Position numbers and translations under genes: made by a program. A DNA stretch of 20,705 nt from CAYUPY01 sp964446595 (GTDB lineage Bacteria; Patescibacteriota; Dojkabacteria; J137; JAEUSD01). Shown here piece by piece: positions 14,071 to 19,414 of this stretch. How positions within the stretch are numbered: position 1 is the stretch's first letter; every line of letters begins with the position of its first letter. The stretch covers positions 1 to 20,705 of the forward strand of contig CAYUPY010000016.1 in assembly GCA_964446595.1 (NCBI GenBank), in the 5' to 3' direction. Under the pieces are notes generated by a model, which saw only the letters and a program-made list of their open reading frames with translations, was not told where the DNA came from and made no database searches.

Positions 14071-14658
14071 ATGAGTCGCCGTAAGATTTTGCCAGTCAGT
14101 TTATTTATTCTAGCCGCTTTCTTAATCGCTGCTACACCTGCATTTGCTCAGGATACTACAAGATCAACAAGCAGTAGGTCAGCAGCAGCCTCAAGTCGTT
14201 CCAGTGCTATTGCTAGCCGTTCGGCTAGTAGAGAAGAGCGAGTAGCAGAAAGATGTACAAGAGTAGGACAGAGAATAGATTTAATTATTGATAGATATAA
14301 CGCTAATAAAGATCGTCATGTAGCTCGCTATGAAGCTATTGCTGAGAGGGTAACTAATTTATTAGATCGAATCGCAGAAGCAGGTTACGATACAACCTTA
14401 GTGCGTGATATTGTAACTAGGATCGTAAACGAAAAACAATCATTTGTTACCAACTACACAAGCTTTATTGCCGGAATGGAAGAAGCTAAGCAGCATGCAT
14501 GTGGCGCATCCGAAGGAGAATTTGTGGATGCTATTGCTAGAGCAAGAACCGAACTACTTGAAGCCCGTCAGGACTCAATAGATGCGCGTACTTTAGTAAA
14601 CAACGAGTTACGGTCCGCACTGCAGGATTTAAGATCAGAAATAAACGCAAGTAACTAA
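14071..14658 (+). CDS. Secreted helical protein, first gene of the sigma-factor operon
   Basis: The protein has a clear signal peptide (about residues 1-26, ending ATPAFA before Gln27), a Ser/Ala/Arg-rich linker (28-55) and a long alpha-helical domain (56-195). The domain holds two Cys (62 and 144) that could form a disulfide, with patterns YEAIAERVTNLLDRIAEAGYDT and ARTELLEARQDS. Proteins of this shape are common in CPR genomes but uncharacterised. It opens a four-gene run: the next gene begins with a ribosome site overlapping this stop, then sigma and putative anti-sigma. This suggests an extracytoplasmic partner or output of the sigma pathway. The Ser codons around 14213-14228 contain a 7-bp perfect hairpin (CTAGCCG, TT, CGGCTAG). 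Confidence 0.82.
   Translation: MSRRKILPVSLFILAAFLIAATPAFAQDTTRSTSSRSAAASSRSSAIASRSASREERVAERCTRVGQRIDLIIDRYNANKDRHVARYEAIAERVTNLLDRIAEAGYDTTLVRDIVTRIVNEKQSFVTNYTSFIAGMEEAKQHACGASEGEFVDAIARARTELLEARQDSIDARTLVNNELRSALQDLRSEINASN
14213..14228. repeat. Short intragenic hairpin, 7-bp arms
   Basis: CTAGCCG (14213-14219) and CGGCTAG (14222-14228) are exact reverse complements around TT, in the secreted protein's gene. Confidence 0.6.
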
Positions 14659-14672
14659 GGAGTATGTTTATG
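14657..14672 (+). promoter_or_regulatory. Shine-Dalgarno site fixing the next start
   Basis: AAGGAG (14657-14662) overlaps the preceding stop codon and lies 7 nt before ATG 14670. The ATG at 14664 is too close to it, so translation starts at 14670. Confidence 0.7.
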
Positions 14673-14993
14673 AGAGATAAGAGAACACTATTAATTGGCA
14701 CAATTGTAGGGCTTGTAGTACTAGTAGTATTACTAGGGGCTGTGTTATTAGTTTTTCATAACCGCCGTCAGCAAGGACTAGATGATAGAGAATCAGATAA
14801 CATTCAACAGCAGATCGATAATGAGTTGAGCGATATTGACCCGGAGACAGATTTCGAACCATTTAATCTCGAAGATGTAGATCCTGGCATGTCTGTTGAG
14901 GAAGAAGTAGACTTTACATTAGAAAGTATTGATTTACTCTTACGGGATATTGACTCTCAAGATTTTGGGGAACTGGAAGAGATAAACTGGTAG
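14670..14993 (+). CDS. Single-pass membrane protein with acidic tail, sigma-operon member
   Basis: This 107-residue protein has a short basic N-terminus (MRDKRTL), a membrane helix (about residues 7-29), an RR stop-transfer and a very acidic tail that, by the positive-inside rule, is ambiguous in side but most likely outside. The tail contains EEEVDFTLESIDLLL (77-91) and ends GELEEINW. The same pattern, EEIDRTLVAIEQL and a DELDTIQY end, closes the putative anti-sigma protein encoded two genes later. The match suggests a common fold or a heterodimer. It ends 3 nt before the sigma-factor ATG. No named family is recognised. Confidence 0.75.
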   Translation: MRDKRTLLIGTIVGLVVLVVLLGAVLLVFHNRRQQGLDDRESDNIQQQIDNELSDIDPETDFEPFNLEDVDPGMSVEEEVDFTLESIDLLLRDIDSQDFGELEEINW

Positions 14994-14996
14994 AGC

Positions 14997-15494
14997 ATGA
15001 ACTTTATTACTGTTTACAAAACATACTTTAAGTTTGTGTATCGGTACTTGCGTCGTCGGTTATTGAATGCCGACGACGCGGAAGAAGTCACACTGATAGT
15101 GTTTGAAGCCATCTGGAAGGACTTGTCAAGACTAGAAGAAGGTCGCAATGTACAAGCTTGGGTTTTTGGCATAGCACGTCACAAGTTATATGACTTTTTT
15201 AGAAAGAGGTACCGATTAACCGAGCAAGAAGTCAGTTTTAGTGAGCTAAATGAATATCAGTTAAGTGAGGCCAGTAATGATGTTACAGTTGTAGCTGAGA
15301 AAAGAATCCCAATTTTACAAGAGCTAGTAAGTGAGCTTAAAGAAGTTGATAAACGCATTGTAGAGCTAAGGTACAAGGCCAACTGGACTTATGCCGACAT
15401 TGCTGAGGAATTAGGAATGACCGCAAACAATGTAAAAGTAAGGCACAACCGTTTAATAAAAAAACTATACGAAACATGGCAACAAAAGATCTAA
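14997..15494 (+). CDS. ECF-type sigma-70 family RNA polymerase sigma factor
   Basis: This is a compact alternative sigma factor of 165 residues containing only regions 2 and 4. Region 2 (about 10-70) reads FVYRYLRRRLLNADDAEEV, then WVFGIARHKLYDFFRKRYR, the -10-binding helix with its aromatic and basic residues. Region 4 (about 108-165) reads LKEVDKRIVELRYKANWTY, then ADIAEELGMTANNVKVRHNR, a helix-turn-helix for the -35 element. The linker is short as in the extracytoplasmic-function group. Gene order with a downstream overlapping membrane protein is the usual sigma/anti-sigma layout. A 10-bp perfect inverted repeat lies in region 2. Confidence 0.92.
   Translation: MNFITVYKTYFKFVYRYLRRRLLNADDAEEVTLIVFEAIWKDLSRLEEGRNVQAWVFGIARHKLYDFFRKRYRLTEQEVSFSELNEYQLSEASNDVTVVAEKRIPILQELVSELKEVDKRIVELRYKANWTYADIAEELGMTANNVKVRHNRLIKKLYETWQQKI
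15050..15079. repeat. Intragenic inverted repeat, 10-bp arms, in the sigma-factor gene
   Basis: GCGTCGTCGG (15050-15059) and CCGACGACGC (15070-15079) are exact reverse complements with a 10-nt loop. They encode parts of RRRLLNADDAEE, including conserved acidic residues of region 2. Confidence 0.9.
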
Positions 15495-15922
15495 TCGGTG
15501 AACAATTAAGGGTTGAAGAGCATCAAGCAACCGAGGAAGAACGACATGATAGCGTTCCTGACTACTTTATTGAGATACTAAAGCACACCTTAACTCACGA
15601 CTTTAATGAGGAACAGGAGATTCAGTCGGAGGTAGCTAGTAACCAGAAAGTTTTTAACACTATTGCTAAAGACGACCCTCCCTCTAGTATTTTCAGTAAG
15701 TTTACCTGGGGAGATTTCTGGGGTATTGTAGGTGTCTCTCTAGCCTCAGTTTTAGTATTGGCTGTATTTAGCCATTTTAGTGGAGTTAGTCAACAACCTG
15801 TTAGTTTTCAAGAAGAAATAGATAGGACTTTGGTAGCCATTGAACAGTTGAATATCAATGGTCAAGAAGATGAAGATGAGTGGGGCGACTTAGCTGATGA
15901 GCTAGACACGATTCAGTATTAG
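15476..15922 (+). CDS. Putative membrane-bound anti-sigma factor
   Basis: The gene overlaps the sigma gene by 19 nt, the usual translational coupling of a sigma factor with its inhibitor. The 148-residue protein has a charged cytoplasmic N-terminal region (about 1-78), with helix YFIEILKHTLTHDF, one membrane helix (about 81-101), and an acidic outside tail with EEIDRTLVAIEQL (113-125). It has no zinc-binding HxxxCxxC motif, so it is not a classical ZAS anti-sigma, and the function is inferred from position and topology. The tail resembles that of the membrane protein two genes upstream. An outside signal could release the sigma factor by proteolysis or conformational change. Confidence 0.7.
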   Translation: MATKDLIGEQLRVEEHQATEEERHDSVPDYFIEILKHTLTHDFNEEQEIQSEVASNQKVFNTIAKDDPPSSIFSKFTWGDFWGIVGVSLASVLVLAVFSHFSGVSQQPVSFQEEIDRTLVAIEQLNINGQEDEDEWGDLADELDTIQY

Positions 15923-15925
15923 CTT

Positions 15926-15937
15926 TAAACTGTTTAA
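15926..15937 (+). promoter_or_regulatory. -10 box adjacent to the DUF389 start
   Basis: TAAACT (15926-15931) is 6 nt before GTG 15938, the same box and spacing as at GTG 12080. It suggests a leaderless internal promoter in addition to read-through from the sigma operon. Confidence 0.4.
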
Positions 15938-16639
15938 GTGTCAGGCATAATCGTATCACCCAGGGAAACTGAAAAGTCAGTTGCAATTAAATCTATAATT
16001 GAAGGAAGCTCCCCTAATAAAGAGTATTATATTCTGGTGGCATTGTCAGTTTGTTTAGCCACTTTGGCAATTCTAATGCAGAATAACACCGTCCTAATTG
16101 GGAGTATGTTAGTAGCTCCTTTGTTGTACCCAATACTAGCAGTTGCCTTAGGATTTGCCACAATTGATAAAAGTCTAACCTTAAGATCTTCTGTGATCGT
16201 AGTGCAGTCTCTCATATTATCTGTAACTACAGCGGCTACCGTTACATTATTGTTTCAGTTCTTATTTAATGCTGTAGAGAAAGATCAAGTTATTGAGTAC
16301 CTAGTTAGCACATTTACACCGTCATACCTGCATTTGACGGTGGGGGTTGTTGCTGGTCTGGCTGCATCTTTTGCTTTAACTAAAGAAAGCTTGGCCAATG
16401 CAATCCCAGGTGTGGCAATAGCCGTAGCGCTGATTCCTCCATTGGCTGCTACGGGTGTGAGTATTGCATACTTTGATCTAAGCTTAGTGGCCAATTCTAC
16501 AATTCTGTTTACAAGCAATATTATTGGTATAATCGTGGCAGCTAGTTTTTTGTTTATGTCTATGAACTTTCGCTCCCAAAATCGTAATATCGTCAAAAGT
16601 TTGGAGGAAGAGGAACGAGAGCTAGAGATGGACGCCTAA
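15938..16639 (+). CDS. DUF389 family membrane protein
   Basis: This 233-residue polytopic protein belongs to the DUF389 family (conserved, function unknown, about six membrane helices). Family features are NNTVLIGSMLVAPLLYPIL near the second helix, GVVAGLAASFALTKESLANAIPGVAIAVALIPPLAATG, and the FTSNIIGIIVAASFLF helix. The C-terminus is a charged helix (EEEERELEMDA). It starts with GTG and no SD. It follows the putative anti-sigma gene by 15 nt, so it may be a target or an output of that pathway, or only a neighbour. An 8-bp inverted repeat is internal. Confidence 0.88.
   Translation: MSGIIVSPRETEKSVAIKSIIEGSSPNKEYYILVALSVCLATLAILMQNNTVLIGSMLVAPLLYPILAVALGFATIDKSLTLRSSVIVVQSLILSVTTAATVTLLFQFLFNAVEKDQVIEYLVSTFTPSYLHLTVGVVAGLAASFALTKESLANAIPGVAIAVALIPPLAATGVSIAYFDLSLVANSTILFTSNIIGIIVAASFLFMSMNFRSQNRNIVKSLEEEERELEMDA
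16317..16342. repeat. Intragenic inverted repeat, 8-bp arms, in DUF389 gene
   Basis: CACCGTCA (16317-16324) and TGACGGTG (16335-16342) are exact reverse complements with a 10-nt loop. Confidence 0.7.
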
Positions 16640-16648
16640 AAGTATTCT

Positions 16649-18028
16649 ATGAGTTTTAAAGAAGTATTCGACCCCCGCAGAGTCCGTAAGCTAAAAGAAA
16701 GTAAATATGAGCAGGGAAGAGTAGTTTATTGGATGACGCGTGACCAGAGAGTGGATGATAACTGGGCATTACTATACGCTCGTGAAGCGGCGAAGTCCCA
16801 AGGGGAAGGCTTAGCTGTTGTGTTTAACCTTGTGCCTGAGTTTTTAGAGGCGACTTGGCGGCAGTATCACTTCATGTTGGAAGGCCTCCGCCAAGTCGCC
16901 AGCAAGCTGGAAAGTAAAAACATTGCTTTCTACATTCTTCAAGGTGACCCAACCCAGACAGTGCCAGAGTTTGTAAAGCAGTACGACGTAGGGCTACTAG
17001 TGACAGATTTCAGCCCGCTAAATGTAGCAACTGGCTGGCGCGAGCAGGTTGCCCGTAGCCTGCCTAAATCTACCGCCATGCATATTCTGGATGCACACAA
17101 TGTAATCCCGGTCTGGGTAACTTCCGATAAGCAAGAATACGCAGCGCGTACAATTAGACCAAAAATCAACGAAAAGTTGGATGAGTGGCTGATTAGCATC
17201 CCTGATCAGTATGAAGCTACAGAAGAGTGGAAAGCAGAAGTTCCTAAAATTGATTGGGATCAACTTAGTTCAAAGTTAAAGATTAACAGAGAAGTCGAAC
17301 CTGTAGACTGGCTTACTCCTGGTGAGCAGGCGGCAAAATTGGCAATGCATAGGTTTATTGAAGAACGTTTGCCTGGCTATAACGAGAACCGCAATTATCC
17401 CGAAAAACAGCATCTATCACATTTATCGCCATATTTGCATTTTGGTCAGCTCAGTGCGCAGCGCTTGGCTTATGAGGTTCGAGAAGCTGACGCACCACAA
17501 CAAGATATCGACGCCTACCTGGAAGAACTGGTGGTGCGTCGCGAGCTCTCTGACAACTATTGCTACTACAATTCAAATTATGACAATTTTTCCGGCTTTC
17601 CAGATTGGGCTAAAAAGACACTAAAAGATCATTGGGATGACCAACGCGAGCATATTTATACTCTGGAGGAACTTGAGAATGGTGCCACCCATGACGACTT
17701 ATGGAACGCGTCTCAAATTGAAATGGTGCGAACAGGGAAAATGCATGGCTACATGAGGATGTATTGGTGTAAGAAAATTCTAGAATGGACTGAATCCCCT
17801 GAGCAAGCACAAGATTTCGCGATTTATTTGAACGACAAATACGAGCTGGATGGCCGCGATCCCAACGGTTACGTTGGGATCGCCTGGTCCATCGGCGGGG
17901 TGCATGACAGAGCTTGGACCGAACGCCCGATCTTTGGCAAAATACGTTTTATGAGCCGTAACAGTACCGGCAAAAAATTTGACTCAGGTAAATATATTAG
18001 AATGAACCCGAGTGCTGATGCATTTTAA
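16649..18028 (+). CDS. phr: Class II CPD photolyase (deoxyribodipyrimidine photo-lyase)
   Basis: This flavoenzyme uses blue light to split UV-induced cyclobutane pyrimidine dimers. The class II hallmarks are VVYWMTRDQRVDDNWALLYA near the start, the Rossmann domain to about residue 180, SHLSPYLHFGQLSAQRLAYEV at the start of the FAD-binding helical domain, and the C-terminal MHGYMRMYWCKKILEWT, NDKYELDGRDPNGYVGIAWS and IGGVHDRAWTERPIFGKIR. The length of 459 residues is normal. ATG 16649 is 9 nt after the DUF389 stop, so co-transcription is likely. The gene carries three inverted repeats, the most of any gene in the window, including two of 12-13 bp. The function predicts exposure to light at some stage of life, or that of a host. 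Confidence 0.96.
   Translation: MSFKEVFDPRRVRKLKESKYEQGRVVYWMTRDQRVDDNWALLYAREAAKSQGEGLAVVFNLVPEFLEATWRQYHFMLEGLRQVASKLESKNIAFYILQGDPTQTVPEFVKQYDVGLLVTDFSPLNVATGWREQVARSLPKSTAMHILDAHNVIPVWVTSDKQEYAARTIRPKINEKLDEWLISIPDQYEATEEWKAEVPKIDWDQLSSKLKINREVEPVDWLTPGEQAAKLAMHRFIEERLPGYNENRNYPEKQHLSHLSPYLHFGQLSAQRLAYEVREADAPQQDIDAYLEELVVRRELSDNYCYYNSNYDNFSGFPDWAKKTLKDHWDDQREHIYTLEELENGATHDDLWNASQIEMVRTGKMHGYMRMYWCKKILEWTESPEQAQDFAIYLNDKYELDGRDPNGYVGIAWSIGGVHDRAWTERPIFGKIRFMSRNSTGKKFDSGKYIRMNPSADAF
16849..16900. repeat. Intragenic inverted repeat, 13-bp arms, span 52
   Basis: GGCGACTTGGCGG (16849-16861) and CCGCCAAGTCGCC (16888-16900) are exact reverse complements with a 26-nt loop, inside the photolyase gene. 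Confidence 0.9.
17489..17540. repeat. Intragenic inverted repeat, 10-bp arms, span 52
   Basis: GACGCACCAC (17489-17498) and GTGGTGCGTC (17531-17540) are exact reverse complements with a 32-nt loop, inside the photolyase gene. Confidence 0.9.
17856..17883. repeat. Intragenic hairpin, 12-bp arms, in photolyase
   Basis: GCGATCCCAACG (17856-17867), loop GTTA, and CGTTGGGATCGC (17872-17883) form an exact 12-bp hairpin. It encodes part of the conserved DGRDPNGYVGIAW segment near the flavin pocket. Confidence 0.9.
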
Positions 18029-19245
18029 AATCGGCGCTCAATCACATCTGTCTTCATTACACTCACCAATTGCTCCGCGCCTCTATACCTTAAGTACCCT
18101 TCACGTGATTCAATAAGCTTATCCTGTAACTGCTCAACTTCTTCAGATCCTAATTTGCTACTTAATTCGGACACAGAAATGATTAGTAATTCAAAAGCAT
18201 CGTCTTCTAGTAGCCATGGTCTGCCGACATAAAAAGCCATAGCTTCTATCGCTATATTTAGTTCAGCTTCACTATCGTCACCATTGTTCACTGCAGTTCT
18301 GAATAACTGCTTAAGGGAGTTAGCGTCTATTCGCATTTCACTAGCATCAAACTCGTTCTTAAAATGTACACTCTCATAAAAAACCTCGGCACTTGGGACT
18401 AGCTGTAAAGCAGTAGCTAGTTTATTGGCTAATCTTTGCATTTTTTGTGTAGTTAGCTTTGCATAATACCTGTTGGCTATGTCTTTTCCTAGTAAGGTCG
18501 AAAGTTCAATGGAAAGCTGATTAAACACGCCTCTAAATTTTTCTTTTGCAATTTGCAGGTGAACTGGTACTTCCAAATTATCTGCGCGGCCTAGTATAGT
18601 ATTCTTGATATCAGTCCAAGCAGTTTCATAATCCCCAGGTAGGTAAACCACAAGTAAGCCTAAGAGTTGATCTATAACATTTTCAGTTCCAGACAAAATT
18701 TCCGGAGCTAAAATCTCCATTCCTCTCTGAATAAGTAGGTTGGTATGAGGCTCACCATTAAAATGATGACTTCTAAAATTCAGTTTGCCTAAGTAATTAT
18801 CTATTTCTTCTTCTATAAAGCCTAATTCGCTTAACAATTTTTTTTCAGCTTGCTCTAGAAAATCAGCAAAATTATTTACCTCATGATAAATAGGCGGGAG
18901 ATATATAAAACCGCTAAGCATACCTAACGCTTCCTTTGCTAGTTTTATGCGCATTACTGCAGGCATCTGAGTAATGGTTGCTATTCTTGGAAAGTAAGAG
19001 CTGTCGTCTGCTTGGACGGTGTTAGTTATCAATTGTTCCTGCCGTGTTTTTGTTTTTGTTTCCTCGTATGCTGTTACTAAAGCGTCACCAATATATGTTC
19101 CTAATCCAGCTATCATTTCCGCTAGAAATTTTAGGTACTCAATATGCAAAGTTTCTAGATATTTATTTATATTCCAATGAATCTGCTCTAGCTGACCCAA
19201 TTCTACTTCTGGGTGAGTGTGTGTGTTTTGAAGTGTTTCGTTCAT
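18025..19245 (-). CDS. Hypothetical alpha-helical protein
   Basis: Not recognised. This 406-residue protein is predicted to be nearly all helical and soluble, with no membrane span and no catalytic motif that I can see. The N-terminus has a His-rich patch (THTHPEVELGQLEQIHWN), followed by helices such as YLKFLAEMIAGLGTYIGDAL, and the C-terminal third has VEQLQDKLIESREGYLRYRG. The amphipathic helix pattern could form a repeat or scaffold fold. It is convergent with photolyase and overlaps it by 4 bp, stop to stop. Upstream on the minus strand an extended -10 box TGATATAAT (19274 down to 19266) lies 20 nt before the ATG, giving a leader of roughly 13 nt. Confidence 0.75.
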   Translation of the reverse strand: MNETLQNTHTHPEVELGQLEQIHWNINKYLETLHIEYLKFLAEMIAGLGTYIGDALVTAYEETKTKTRQEQLITNTVQADDSSYFPRIATITQMPAVMRIKLAKEALGMLSGFIYLPPIYHEVNNFADFLEQAEKKLLSELGFIEEEIDNYLGKLNFRSHHFNGEPHTNLLIQRGMEILAPEILSGTENVIDQLLGLLVVYLPGDYETAWTDIKNTILGRADNLEVPVHLQIAKEKFRGVFNQLSIELSTLLGKDIANRYYAKLTTQKMQRLANKLATALQLVPSAEVFYESVHFKNEFDASEMRIDANSLKQLFRTAVNNGDDSEAELNIAIEAMAFYVGRPWLLEDDAFELLIISVSELSSKLGSEEVEQLQDKLIESREGYLRYRGAEQLVSVMKTDVIERRF

Positions 19246-19265
19246 AGTTTTAGTGATAATGAACG

Positions 19266-19274
19266 ATTATATCA
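19266..19274 (-). promoter_or_regulatory. Extended -10 promoter of the helical-protein gene
   Basis: On the minus strand TGATATAAT occurs exactly as at 11949, 20 nt before ATG 19245. The rest of the gap from 19275 to 19414 is AT-rich and holds no further clear element. Confidence 0.5.
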
Positions 19275-19414
19275 GAGTTGTATCCAAAAGGCCAGTTTTG
19301 AAATTAATAGCCCTATAGTATCTATACATATTTCTTACTTACATTTCCTAGCTTTACTGCCTTGTAACCGGGCCTAAAATCTCGTAATATTAGACATCTA
19401 GTTAACCTGCCAAA

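Noticed and set aside
3210..17883. The inverted repeats as copies of one inserted palindromic element (REP, RPE or MITE type)
   Set aside because: Arms and loops differ between sites and several arms encode conserved catalytic or structural residues, with no extra residues in the proteins.
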